Counted from the first letter of the stretch, positions 22,332-33,865 are shown. The stretch: 64,000 nucleotides of DNA from Adiantum capillus-veneris (GCA_014529385.2 CM043945.1:2640312-2704311); one strand, 5' to 3'. A program made the numbers and translations. Notes: generated by a model not told the origin, from the sequence alone.

Positions 22332-22777
22332 TGTTAGGCCTATGGTAGGACCAGAGAGGGACCTAAACTACCCATGCATGCAAAGGGGTCTTGTAGGAGG
22401 GCCAAGGGCCTATAAAAGGAGTACAACTTGGTGGAGATGAGCATGCAATAAGACCCTAGGCCTTTCAGTAAGTTGGTGGTAGGTGATGCTCAATATGGAC
22501 GTTAATCAATGCTCCACAATTTGAGACTACCCTTGCCAACAAATTGTGTTGCTAAGGCAGACAAGCATTTGTGGTGTTATTCTACTTGTTAAGTAGTTTT
22601 CAATGCAAAAATCTCTATCGTTATGCCTTTCCAGCACTGCTTGCACACACAAATAGGCATAAAATCTATAAAGGCAAAGCCAACTCCCTCCAAGAGGAGT
22701 GCTAGGTGACTACAACTACCACCTTTGACACCCCTCTAGGTATCACCACGTGCCTTTTGTTTTGTAGGCACTTGATG

Positions 22778-22780
<3 letters not shown>
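22332..22780 (+). repeat. Possible LTR with TATA box
   Basis: A purine stretch (ggggaaagta) precedes TGTTAGGCC at 22332, and a good TATA box (tataaaagg) lies near 22411. This resembles the start of an LTR after a polypurine tract. No partner LTR or defined end was found. Confidence 0.3.
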
Positions 22781-22832
<52 letters not shown>

Positions 22833-22840
22833 CCCCCCCG
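22781..22840. repeat. (CT)n tract followed by a C run
   Basis: About 25 CT units end in about ten consecutive C. Confidence 0.95.
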
Positions 22841-23479
22841 TTCTTTTGTGTGCAATAAAACCATTCCTATGATCGAGGGATTCAATACATCGTACCCTAA
22901 TGCCTGCAAAAATGTGTCCATTTCTTGCATACATTAAGGAGTTTTCCCCTTGCCTTTGAAAGGGTTCTTGGACTTAAGATGCAAATGGTGCTAGTGTACT
23001 GAACAAAAGAGTTCTGTGGACTGAAGAGATTCTCATGTTAAGGAGGTTTGCATAAGGATAATTTGTAAAGGATAGCAAGAAAAGGACCCTCCACAACTCT
23101 ATACCTTTAGTCACTCCTTCTCCCACGAAAACATTACATGATGCTTATAGTATATATTGTGTTCCAATTAAATAGAAGCAAACTGGGAAGCTTTCTCACA
23201 ACCTGCTTCTGCTACATGAGTGCTTTCAAGCGCCTATACACTTAAAGAGGAGAGGATTCGTTCAAGTTAAAGCCTATAATTTCTCCAGCATTGCAACTTT
23301 GTATAACTTCTCGTTTTTGGGTCACCCTCCCCGATGCCTTGTGTGAAGTGTGCATCATAGTGGACCCTGGATAGTGCAAACACAACGTATGCTTCTAGGA
23401 GCTTATTTTATTGATGACGACGACATATTTTTTCTTAGTCTTTGTCATTTATGTAGCTTGACATACATCTTGGAATGTA

Positions 23480-23482
<3 letters not shown>
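22841..23482. other. Intergenic stretch, nothing recognised
   Basis: Only short frames; no motifs or repeat termini were recognised. Confidence 0.4.
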
Positions 23483-23519
<37 letters not shown>

Positions 23520-23540
23520 CACTCACACACACACACACAC
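23483..23540. repeat. (CT)n then (CA)n microsatellite
   Basis: CT repeats at about 23483-23517 change to CA repeats to about 23540. Confidence 0.95.
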
Positions 23541-23931
23541 TCCTTGTTTGATATTAATTATGGTTTGAGAAAAAGCCATTAATTATGGTTCAATCGAGGA
23601 GACGATGTTGTAATGCAATATGTTGTAGAGTAGATACATTACTTTACGGTAACTTCATTGAGTTTAATTTCATGCAAGTAAATCTTGATTTATTATTGAT
23701 TTACAAAGTACATGTTAGAGAGAGAGAGCGAGCTTTCATTACTCTCTCGATCGTATGAATCAACCCAATTGATTTTACTTATACACCATACCTATGTGAG
23801 GGCCCTATGTCTCTGGAAGTCATATTAGTTGTGTCCGACACTTCTAATGACCAATGCTCTACTATAGAGCTCCTCAGAAACCTATTTGATTACCACATTC
23901 TTAAACCTATGAGTAGCATATAACATATATC

Positions 23932-23932
<1 letters not shown>

Positions 23933-23972
<40 letters not shown>

Positions 23973-24018
23973 TCAAAGCAAACATAGAGGCCAACATGAC
24001 CTATGCGATACGCGCGCG

Positions 24019-24083
<65 letters not shown>

Positions 24084-24240
24084 TGGGGTGGGGGTGGTGA
24101 GGGATGACAACAACAAAGGGGGGGGGGGGAGAGAGAAAATGTGATGTGTGTCGTGAGGAGATGTATAAAGATAAACACACACACACACACATATATACAC
24201 ACACACTCACATATATATACATATATTTACATACACACTT
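23933..24240. repeat. 38-base poly-C run and clustered simple repeats
   Basis: Thirty-eight consecutive C occupy 23933-23970. A short CG alternation (24011-24020), GA repeats (about 24021-24081), a G run (about 24118-24129) and CA/TA repeats (about 24173-24240) follow within 300 bp. Confidence 0.95.
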
Positions 24241-24857
24241 AGGTACATACTTACATGCATACATAAAGACATTCTAAAGGAAGAATAGAGAAATGAGAGA
24301 TATAGTGTGAGTATGTGCGAACGATTTCAAAAAAAGAAAGAAAGTGGTGAATCAACAGCGATTCTGCATTGGCAGTGTGAGAAAACAAAAATGAAGGGTG
24401 CATCATGCGAGAAAGGTGACACTTGCGATGTAGACCAACGTGCAGGAAACGCACGGCGGGGGGCACTCCAGGTGGCGCAGAGCAGGTAGTGACGAAGGGG
24501 CAGAGACCTATGAAAAATATTGTATCGAAAAAACTATTGATACGGCACCGAGTTGCTGGAGGCGATCTAGCTTAGGCCAAATGCTTCTGCGCTCGTCTGG
24601 TCGTGAGTTGGAGTCCGTCGTCTGCATCGAAACGGCTTTATCATTTTAACCGGTGGTGCTCCTAGAGGATTATTTGTAGTAGTATGTCTCGCTATTAGAG
24701 GAATCTGCATAGATTCATATGAATAAAATAATGATGAACCTACCAGTACTACATACTCATGAAAAATAAAGGGAGTGCCAGTGAAAGATTTCTTTCACGC
24801 TGCTTCTCGCCCTTTCTCTCTCTCCACAGCTAGCCTATCGTGAGGGAGCTGCGAAGC
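24241..24857. other. Unique-looking sequence upstream of a possible first exon
   Basis: This stretch contains no recognised transposon sequence. It becomes pyrimidine-rich just before the ATG at 24858. A weak TATA-like AAAAATAAA lies near 24763. Confidence 0.3.
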
Positions 24858-24914
24858 ATGTCGAACACGGGCTGCATTCACCTTGGCGCCGAGAATGTTT
24901 CCAAATCTATTGCG
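24858..24914 (+). CDS. Possible first coding exon of an unknown gene
   Basis: ATG at 24858 opens 19 codons (MSNTGCIHLGAENVSKSIA) ending at a GTAGGC donor at 24915. The codons are GC-richer than the surroundings. The donor leaves phase 0, the same phase as the aldolase exon at 53120, so it could be the start of that gene with a 28-kb intron. That link is speculative. Confidence 0.15.
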
Positions 24915-26129
24915 GTAGGCTAATGTTTTTAACGCCTTCGCATGTGTATGGGGTGTCTGCGTGCTGTCTACTTGTAAAATTATTATCTAACAGCTGCGAT
25001 CCCATCTAGTAAAGCAAGTTTCCTGTACTTTCCTTCTTGTCTTACCAGACGCTTAATGGCTATTCAACTGGAGTTCTGCATGAATGCCCATCGGCAACGC
25101 ACATTTTTCTTCTTTTTCGAGTTGTGCAGGCGTGTTTCTAGCCATTATGACAAACATTGAATTTGGGCATTTTAGCTTTGTGCCTGCCTACAGTTTCGTT
25201 GATAGAACGTGCAGGCAGCAGGACGTTTGAACCTGCTTTTCCAACATCCCTCCGCTGATTGAGCACCTTAAAGTTTTGTGAAATGGAAACAGAATACATG
25301 TGTGGCTCTTCCTTTCCTATGGCTGAGAAGAAGGCTAGGAAGTAGGCAAGTTTTATCGTTTTCCTACTGGGGTGAAGGTTGGGAGCTTGCATGGATCTAC
25401 CGCCATTCATATCCGAGTAGAAGCGTTTTTAGAATGAGATGTGTAACTACAGTTTTTCAATGCAAGTAAATTATGAGGGGTTGTCAACTGCGTGCGAGAT
25501 TTTAAACGCCAACTAAAGTGAAGATTAGCCTAAGATGGGAGCATAGCTGTGATGGAAACCTTATGACAAACGTATTCAGTCACAGAAATTTGCGCGTAAG
25601 GTTTGGGCCTTTATAAATTCCATACAGCACATATCTTATGTCACTGTAAAGTACAGGAAAAACATGCTATATATCTCATGAATATCATTAAAGTGCAGAG
25701 AGTAATTCAAAAACACCCAAACTCCAAATTCTAGAGTCTAGAGAGACATATCCATGAATTGTAACTTTAGTTGTTGTTTTAAATCTGTAATCAGCTACAT
25801 TATAGCGCAAGTAGATCCTAGAGACTTGAGAGTGGAGAAGATTGAAGAAAAATGCCCAAGGCAGGGATCAAAATAGAGAAGTCTGAAGTATCATGCAAAA
25901 AAGAAGCTATATGAGTTGTTCCATGACATACATGAGCAAGGGACAAACCTTAATTGAGGGGAAAAACATAAGTAACCTGCAAAGACTAGGTAACAAGTAG
26001 TAAAGTAGTGGCTTGTGAGCAGCAGAAGGTAGCAAGTACTACGAAGTGAACAAAACGTATGAGAGTCGATAGTGCTAAGTAGAAGAAATCATACGGAGCT
26101 CTAATTGTTGACATAGTGTCCCTCCTGCG
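24915..26129. other. Non-repetitive stretch without a recognised gene
   Basis: No transposon homology and no long frame is visible. It could be intron or intergenic DNA. The next recognisable sequence is the Ty3 fragment that starts near 26130. Confidence 0.4.
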
Positions 26130-27010
26130 AGTGCTCACCACAATTGGGGGCTGTTCACCGCGATTTCCATGGTGTTCACCTCCAAACAAAGCTCTGTAAA
26201 AGTTAGATGGGCACAAGAAGAGATCACGAGCCAAGTGAATGACCTATTGGCCAAGGGTTTGATCCAACCAAGTTTTTCTACCTCTCCCTTTTGTTCATCT
26301 GTGCTACTTGTGCAAAAGAATGTGGGACTTGGTGAAGACTATTAAGCTCTTATTAAAATCACCATCAAGAATAGGTTTTTGACACACAAGATTTATGATA
26401 CACTCAATAGATGTAGATCAATGTAAAGGGTGGGTACCATAAGATCAAGATCTCTCCTCAAGATAGCCACGTTTAGGATGTTTTTTGGATGAAATAAGTT
26501 TTTGGTGACGGTGTTTGGGCTTACCAATGGAGCTACAGCGTTCAATAGGATGATGGACCGGATTTTTATAGAGCACAAGAAGTATGTGGCACATTCTTTG
26601 ATCATATCATTGTTTTCTTTAAATTCAAAGTGGAGTTGTAAGGTGCAATGGAAGTGAATGTTGAACTTGCTCAAGATGAGTGCTCCGAACTGTGCTCAAG
26701 GGTTCCTTTTAACTACGGAAGGGAGAGCCTTCCGTTCCTTTAGTGAGAGAGTGCAAATGATCACAAACAAGTGGTAAACACTGTGAATGAAGGTGCTGAG
26801 ACTGAGAGATAGAGAGAGAAGAATACAACACTAGAATGTTGTCAAACCCTCCTTCGAAGGCCCCACTCTCTATGGCGAGAGCGGTCTACTATTGATTGCA
26901 CAAATGTCATGAAGTAGCTTGTCCACGTACACATAGGGTTGGATGTGCACGTACAGGAGCACCGAGAGCATGTTGCATAGGTGTGTAGAGAATTGCAGGA
27001 GCCGCAGAGC
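26130..27010 (+). pseudogene. Ty3/gypsy reverse transcriptase fragment, split by an H element
   Basis: The linker (PPNKA, then WAQEEI) and N-terminal motifs (LLAKGLIQPS, VLLVQKN, ITIKNRF) run from 26130 to about 26400. FGLTNGATAFNRMMDRIF lies near 26520-26570, and a decayed catalytic DDI-like stretch lies near 26600. The frame breaks at the H element (26637-26955) and resumes with EHREHV immediately after it. The fragment ends near 27010 without RNase H. Multiple stops are present. Confidence 0.8.
26632..26960 (-). mobile_element. H5, internally deleted H-family solo LTR (319 bp)
   Basis: The insert 26637-26955 begins TGTAAGGTGCA and ends GTGCACGTACA. It is flanked by ggagt (26632-26636) and ggagc (26956-26960), a 5-bp duplication with one change. 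It matches both ends of H1 (37390-38866) but lacks about 1.1 kb from the middle. Removing it restores the flanking reverse transcriptase alignment. Its sense strand is minus. Confidence 0.85.
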
Positions 27011-27039
27011 AAAGTCCGGCATGTCAAGAAAAGGAGGTG

Positions 27040-28480
27040 TCACGGATAATGCAGTCGCTACAGGTTATCAACCTTGGTCCACCAAGGAGGGCACGGAGGA
27101 AGATGAAGGCCAAGAGATGTTGCGCAATGGTAAAAAAAGAAAGCAGTCTTAAAGAAGAGGTTCTTGAATCGCTTCATTTGATTCATAGGAAGAGGTGGAG
27201 GTGGCAGTGGAGGAGGAGGTGGTAACAGAGGCATTGGCGGCTCGCAAAATGGGCACAAGGCTACCTTCCACGCCGCCAATTGCAGCGTTAAGGTCATGGA
27301 ATTAACCATCTCTTCAAGATCATCCAAATTTTAAATGTGCCCTTCGCAACAGCAATAGTGTATTCATGGTGTAGGGCCCGATTAGCTCGGTGTCGCAGCA
27401 AGACCTCATGAGAGATTGTGCAATAGCTTCTTCGGTGGTGGCAACGGTGTCGACCGCATCTGGAGCGGCATGGATTTCGATCCATCGAAATTTACACCGC
27501 CCTCCGCAACACCAACAATGTATACATGGTGTAGGGCGGAAGCAGCTTGGTGCCGGGTGGCTACGATATCGATTGCATCTTGGGCCGCATGGACTTTGTT
27601 CCGTGCCTGCACAGCGGCCTCTTTTGCAAGCGCTGCATGCAATTGTTTCTTGCAAATCTGCCACTTGATTTGTCAGCTCTGTCTTTTGCATTTCAAGGCG
27701 AGCAACTGTGGATTGAATTTCACATTCCCGTTGGCACTAGAGATTGTGCCCTGTCTACATCTGAGCCCATCAAGCATTCACTTACAAGAGAAACGAAGGC
27801 AATCTACAACATGGGCAGGAGGAAATTCATAAGTGGATTGGACAATGAATAAAGAGTATTAGTGTCCCGGTGCAACCCATCAGGCTGTTGCGGGTGAGAG
27901 ATAGGGTATGATTGCCGCCGAGAATTGGGACACAGGGCTATGAACCTGGGATGGTGCTACTGAGTGCGTTGGGGGTTGTTGCTGCTCCTGTTGCTGCTGT
28001 GGCTGCGATTGTACCGGTTGTGCCTCCTGCAACTGCTAGTGTTGTTCCTAAGAGATTGTTGTTGCTGTGGCTGCTGTTGCTTTGCCAAGGCCATGTGTTT
28101 CCACTTCTTCAATGGGCACTCAACCTTAGAAGTGCCCGCGCATTGGCCTTCAACATAGGAAACTATAACCATAGTACTTCCCACAAAAAGCATGGCGAAG
28201 AGCGTGAATGTTCAAATGGCCAAACATGTAATGCCATAAATCACCTCTGGGAGTGCGTCACCATATAAAGAGCATGGATCGTGTAGAGACCATTCTCCAT
28301 CATGCCCCCTCTAACCTCCTTACTGAAGTCTCGATCCCGAATGGACAACGCATCCTCTGTGAAAATCACCTCCATGCCTAGCTTGCTCATCGTTTGCGGA
28401 GACATAATGTGCTTTGGAGCACTTATATGTGGAATCAACTCCATGGAATCCTCGCTGTGAACAAGAATCAAAGTACAAAC
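27040..28480 (-). pseudogene. Degraded, possibly Ty1/copia-like remnant
   Basis: On the minus strand a piece near 28460-28260 reads MSKLGMEVIFTEDALSIRD and then NGLYTIHA, similar to the GAG-pre-integrase region of copia polyproteins. Further left there is a Gln/Asn-rich segment (28110-27960) and an Ala-rich region that is partly duplicated (about 27345-27470 and 27490-27590). No catalytic motif is intact. The call rests mainly on the short pre-integrase-like match. Confidence 0.3.
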
Positions 28481-28487
28481 TCCCGCG

Positions 28488-28757
28488 GGTCCTCAACTCT
28501 CAGACTCTGCGTCCAGATGCTCTGAGAATTGAGGCCCTTGGGCTCTTTTTATTGCTACAAAGGGATGCTAAAAGCAGAGCCCCCAAATGTAGTGAAACTT
28601 AAAAACAACTGTCCCCAAAAGCAAGTGGCTCAAAATCTGCCAGTAAAACAGCCAGCACAAAAAGCGGAATTCCGTACAATCTCCATGCCCGCATCGCAAA
28701 TTACGGGCGTCCGTACAGTCTGCCACGTCAGCATGTGGCGTCATCAATTCCGTACGG
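28488..28757 (-). repeat. Antisense LTR fragment of the P/Q chromovirus family
   Basis: The block with CTCAGACTCTGCGTCCAGA and CTGCCACGTCAGCATGTGGC is the reverse complement of blocks in LTR C and LTR D. It is truncated at both ends. Confidence 0.7.
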
Positions 28758-28819
28758 CCTAACTTTACCTTGACGCTTTTGGTCTGGCAGTGGCTATTCC
28801 AAGAGTTCCCACACATCAG

Positions 28820-29395
28820 AATCTGGTGCGGGCGAGAGTGCACAAGAGGGGAGTTACTCCACTCCTTTGTCACAAATTACTTGGATGGAATAAAGTCACT
28901 AATTTACCTTTGGGTTTCAGGGATACTTATGGGCTGACAGATTCTACTGAATGACTTTATGAGAGAAGTGCTTCAACTTAGGATCCCCGAAAATGATTTC
29001 TCGCACTCGACAGTGCTTGAGGCGAATGATTACTCGCATACGACAATGCTTGAGTCAAAAATCTCTATAGACATGATCTCAACATGGGATTAGTTAATCC
29101 GACATCAATGAGGTCTGGGATGGATTTAGATGCAATTACTAAATACGTTGCTCGCTGTCATGGTCTGAGATTTGGAATGAATTTTTTTGTGATTGATTTG
29201 TCATGTGATGTCCTGTGGTGTCATGTGCAGTGATGTGACTGTCGTCTTTGTACAAATGTCGTGTCTAGTGCGTCGGTACTTAGAGTCAGTGTTTGCTGAA
29301 ATGGTTCATGGCCTCTGTATGTTTTGCAGGCGTAATCGAGGGCGATAACAATTCTTTCAAGAGGGGGGTATGTCACAAAATGATGATGTGGCTGC
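28820..29395 (+). mobile_element. Ty3 3'-untranslated region and first bases of an LTR
   Basis: This segment matches the stretch between integrase and 3' LTR in elements P and Q. Shared landmarks are AGAGGGGAGTTACTCC, the repeated CAATGCTTGAG phrase and a final polypurine tract gaggggggta (29361-29370). An LTR starts at 29371 with TGTCACAAAATGATGATG but loses similarity after about 25 bp. It is the 3' end of a third element of this family. Confidence 0.75.
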
Positions 29396-29599
29396 TAGTA
29401 TCTGCTAGGTCCTCCTCCATTCATTTCACATTCAATGCCGGATGGTTCTTATCTAAGATCCACCGTTCACTTTACCTTTCTCTTTCCTATCTTGGAAAGT
29501 TAATATCTGTTCCTGAAGGAGTATCTTCTCGCTCTTTTTAAGTTCATCCGAGAGCTATCACCGCTCCAAAACCATCATCATCAACTCATTCATAATCAT

Positions 29600-30920
29600 G
29601 TTATATGCTCACAAATAACAGGTTCTTCCATACAACATTGGTTTCATCCAAGAATTCAAGATCTTCTTCCAAAAATTCTTATTCCATAAATTCATACAAC
29701 AAAAATAATGCCAATTCATCCATAAGGTTCTATCTAAAATCTGATCTGGAACGAGTATCTCCTTGTCCCGTTGTATTTCCATTCTGTCAGTCATTCTCCT
29801 TCTTGTGCCTTGTTGGGGCACCGAGCAACGATATTTCCTTGTTCTCCACATTCAAAACACTTTCTTGCTTTGAAATACTCATCTTTTTGGTCTTTTGTTA
29901 GTCGGGATTGTGTATCTTTTGTCGTTTGTTTCTGTTCTGACTTGTCGAAGTTTCATCTGGTGGGTAAGTCAAGTTACCCGAATGCATAGCGAATCCCCGC
30001 TTAACATGTCGCATCAATTGTTGAATGGACTCTGACTTCTTCTCAAGATAATAGTCTCTAATTTCTTTGGGGAGTCCACAACAAAACCTCTCAATTTGTT
30101 CCTAAAAACAGATCTTCTTGAAAGAAGAGGTCGGAAGGAAAGTATCCCAATATCTTTCACAGTAATCATCCAAAGTGTCACCCCTGATCATCCGAAGATG
30201 GTTCCAGTCGGTTCTTACATCTCGTTTATACTCTTGAGTGAGCCATGAAGAAATAAAAAGTTTCTTGAATTTCGATGTCACGTGACACATCTAACCCTAT
30301 GTGTCCGTGGACAAGCTACAGCATGACCAGGGTTCAGTCAATCAAGTCAGTCTAGCTCAGGAAGTGTTTTGGCACTTTTGTGAGTTTGTTTGCAGACCGT
30401 GCATGCCCAGGCACTTAGAGTAGATGCATATCCTCTGGTTGCACACAACATGATCATCATTCATTCCGTTGCACCTTACATTCAACCACTTTCTCGGCGC
30501 TTCTTTCCTTAACAAAAGAGTGGACCCCATGTTCGTGCATTGCCTTTCAAAAAGGATGTTGCCCGTCTGATCTTGGAGTGCTCTGTATAGCAGCCTCCAG
30601 AAAATGCTATGTCAAACTGTTGGATAAAGGCTAAAGCCTTAGGAGCATCTCAAAACCCTGAAAAGGTTTCAAACTTTACTGCTTGTCCACCCTCTTTGAA
30701 TTCCTTGGCCTTCTTGCCCTTGTCGTGGAGAAAATCATACTGATTAGCTTTGGAAAAGTGATTCCTTTTTGAATAAAACATGGAGTCCGTTCATCGTTTC
30801 TTACCCTTTCTGTCCTCATCACTCGAGTCAGAAAATGATGAGCTATCTGAGCTGTCAGAAGAAGATGAGGACGAGATTCTCGCAAGAATCAGACGAACCC
30901 TTTTGACACTTTTGGAACGG
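29600..30920 (-). pseudogene. Ty3 gag remnant, inverted, split by H3
   Basis: The minus strand, read from 30920 leftwards, gives a Ser/Asp-rich hinge (SSSSDSSDSSSF) and MFYSKRNHFSKANQYDFL. The capsid core (GGQAVKFETFSGF, FIQQFDIAFSGG) follows, then after the H3 insert CCGLPKEIRDYYLEKKSESI. Near 29860-29820 a zinc knuckle CFECGEQGNIVARC has Asn replacing the metal-binding His. It meets a plus-strand gag N-terminus head to head near 30920. Confidence 0.75.
30271..30485 (+). mobile_element. H3, internally deleted H-family solo LTR (205 bp)
   Basis: The insert 30276-30480 starts with the palindrome TGTCACGTGACA and ends GCACCTTACA. It is flanked by ttcga and ttcaa. Removing it with one flank restores an uninterrupted gag reading block that matches the plus-strand copy near 31860. 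Over 1 kb of the family's middle is missing. Confidence 0.85.
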
Positions 30921-33075
30921 GAGGCAGCACGGGAAATTCGAAGGGATCAAGAGATCAAGATTATGGGCCACCTTGGCCTACGGAGTATCAACTAATGGAG
31001 ATGCAACGTCAACAGCAGGTTGATGCGTGTGCAAAGCAGATGCTTTATTTGCGAAGGATCCACAGTATGCCAACTTTTTGACATGGCACCTGATCGATGA
31101 AGTGCATACTCAATGGCAGAAAGCCATTGATACCCCACTAAAGTCAACCCTCAAGAAATTTTATGTCCCAAGGATGTTTACTGAAGATGAACTTGATACG
31201 TTGTCGAAAGACGAGTCAACCAACTTTTGGGGTCGAAGAAGCAACCGAAAAAATGCAACAAGGGACTGACTACCTTGGTTATTTGGGTCATCAATCTTCT
31301 TTTGCGAGTGCAAGAAAAGAGAAGAAGCATGTATGCTTCGAAGGATGGTCTAGTTCGTCCTCATCTTCTTTTGACAGTTCGGATAGCTCTTCCTCTTCTG
31401 ATTCGAGTGATTAGGACAGAAAGGGCAAGAAACGAAGAAAGAAGCAAAGATTTGGAAAGAACAAGAAGAAGACCAAGAAGAGCAGACCATACCGCAGATC
31501 TCGACATTTTTCTGACAGTTTTGATGAAGATTCATCCTCTTCTGAGAGTTCGGACACCGATGACCAAATGTTTTATTCAAAGAAGAAGCACTTTTACAGA
31601 GCCAACCATTATGATTTTCTCGAGGACAATGGCAAAAAGACCAAGGAATTCAAGGAGGATGGACAGGCAGTAAAGTTTGAAACCTTTTCAGGATTTCGAG
31701 ATGCTCCCGAGGCTTTAGCGTTTATTCAACAGTTTGATATAGCGTTCTTTGGAGGGCACTACTCAAAGCACTCCAAAATCAAGAGGGCAACATCATCATT
31801 CTCGAAAGGAAATGCACGAACATGTGGTTCACTCTTCTCTCAAGGAAAGAAGCCCTGACAAAGTGGTTAAAGTTCAAGCAACTCTTTATTTCCTCTTGGT
31901 TGACTCAGGAGTACGAACGAGATGTGATTACCACTTGGAACCATCTTCGGATGTCCAAGGCCGACACTTTGGATACTTATTGTGAGAGATTTTGGGATGC
32001 TTTTCTACTTGCCTCTTCTTTTAAGGCCGTCACTTTTAAGTAACAAATTGAGCGATTTTGCTGTGGACTTCCCAAAGAAATTTGAGATTACTACCTTTAG
32101 CAGAAGTCAGAGTCCATACAACAACTGATGGGACATGCTAAGCAAGGATTTGCTATGCATTCGAGTAACGTTGCTTACCCCATTGATCAATTTCAAACAC
32201 CAAGGACCGGACAAAATTCGACAAATGATAACATAAGAATAAGAAAGATTCATAAAAAGAAGGACGCACGACCCCGACTGAACGAGGAATAGAAATCCGA
32301 ACACCTCAAGGAAAGGAAGTGCTTTGACCCCAAAAAGGCACAGAGAGGACAATCAGAAGATAGGCAAGAGAGTTCCAGAGCAGTCGAAGAACGCGGTAGA
32401 AAAGGAAAGATGAAGGCAGGACTAGAATCAGATTGTGTGGGGACCGATCTAGATTAGATGGATGAAAGCACATAACTTTGCCGCACATGGGACAAAGTAC
32501 GAGATCAAAAAGCCCTCATCTTCTTTGACGGAGGAGCCAAGGCAAACTTCATTTCACGTGGCTCGACTTGGAATTACGCCCAATAGAATGGGGCTACAGG
32601 CGAAGGCAATTCTAGCGGCACCCAGACGGGATGTTGCCTTTACACCTGTCATTGGCAAACTCTGTTTGCATTGTCAGGGATATTTAGGGCACAAGGACTT
32701 TTACATCATGCCTTTGGAAGGGTGTGACGTCCTCCTAGGAATCCCTTGGTTGATTATCGGGCCAAGAAAGCTACTTTGAAGAATGAGAAGGGCAAGAAAA
32801 TTGTACTTGATGTAAAATTGAAGGGCGAGTCCGTCCCACTTGTATCGGCTTCGGCCATTTCCAAATTAATGAAATCCAGTCTTTTTGTTTACTTGATCTT
32901 CTTGAAAGAACGGAATGATGAACAACGAACCAATATGTCTGAATTGGAAAAGGAACGACACGCACACACAGGCTGATTGTTTCTTTGAAGGCCTACCAGG
33001 CGAGTTACCTCCACCCCGTCCCGAGGACCATATGATTGATTTGATTCTCGGAAGCACACCACCGAACCGACCACT
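30920..33075 (+). pseudogene. Outer chromovirus P: gag, protease and linker, left half
   Basis: Gag starts near 30920 (DYGPPWP) and passes a Ser/Asp-rich hinge (31345-31410). The capsid core follows at 31670-32100 (FSGFRDAPEALAFIQQFDIA, FKQLFISSWLTQEYERD). The zinc knuckle is collapsed near 32320 to KCFDPKKAQ. The protease has FFDGGAKANFIS near 32515, with Gly after the catalytic Asp where Ser or Thr is usual, and LEGCDVLLGIPWL near 32730. The linker before reverse transcriptase ends at 33075, where element Q is inserted. The 5' LTR is missing. Frames are shifted several times. Confidence 0.85.
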
Positions 33076-33307
33076 TGTCACAAAGTGATGACGTGGCTGC
33101 CCAGTACACACACCCTGGCAGATGATGTGAAATGATGACGTGGCTGCCTCTGCCTTCTGCTGAAAACAGCCCTGCGGGAACCCTGACGTGGCAAGTTGAC
33201 CAGCTGACGTGGCATGTTGATGTGGCAGCAATATGGACATCTGCGATTTACGGCGCATTTTGCGGGCTGTCAGCGACAGATTTTGGCATTGCTTTTTGCT
33301 GCTTTCC

Positions 33308-33362
<55 letters not shown>

Positions 33363-33796
33363 AAAAAGCTTTTGCTTTATTTGCTTTAAGCAAATTGGAA
33401 AGAGAGAGAGAAGCCTTTTTGCTTTATTTTCTATTGGCTCAAGAGAAGAGAGCTTGTGAGAGAAAAAAAAGTGCTTTATCTTTAGGCTTTTGATTTTCAG
33501 CTTTTGGGCTTTGCTTTTGGCATCCCATGTAACCTTTAAATAAACGGGCTGGCCTCTCACAACTCAGAGCATCTGGACACAGAAAGTGTGAGCGCCTGCC
33601 CACACTCTTGTACTTTGAACTCAGATTAATACAAAAAGAAATACCGAAAGGGGCGCCAGTCTTTGAGACCAACATCTCTAGGCATGGAACTCCGCCGGGC
33701 CAGTTTCGAGTAAATTTTGAACTGTGAATTGTTTTGAAGTGTTTATTTGGTGATGTCGCGGTAGATTCTTGACTTGGAGTGTCCAAGTCTGTTACA
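33076..33796 (+). repeat. LTR C, 5' LTR of Q (721 bp)
   Basis: It begins TGTCACAAAGTGATGACG and ends GTCTGTTACA, next to the primer site. It has four TGACGTGG words in its first 140 bp, a GA tract (33315-33360) and a TATA-like TTTAAATAAA near 33535. It closely matches LTR D except for scattered changes and repeat length. Confidence 0.95.
33084..33212 (+). promoter_or_regulatory. Cluster of TGACGTGG sites in LTR C
   Basis: TGACGTGG occurs near 33088, 33137, 33184 and 33205. This ACGT-core word fits plant bZIP factors (TGA or ABF type). The positions upstream of the TATA-like sequence suit a U3 enhancer. Binding is inferred from the motif only. Confidence 0.55.
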
Positions 33797-33797
33797 G

Positions 33798-33809
33798 TGG
33801 TATCAGAGC
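33798..33809 (+). promoter_or_regulatory. Primer binding site of Q
   Basis: TGGTATCAGAGC, the standard plant initiator tRNA-Met primer site, lies one base after the LTR end. Confidence 0.95.
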
Positions 33810-33865
33810 ACGGCTGATTTCTCTTCTACGGGACATCCGATCCCAATTTTTTTTTGGCGGCACCT

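Noticed and set aside
22743-22934. Arg-Glu-rich frames across the CT tract
   Set aside because: Low-complexity translation of the microsatellite.
23882-24264. Overlapping frames with poly-Gly, Ser-Leu or Cys-Val runs
   Set aside because: All arise from poly-C, GA and CA repeats.
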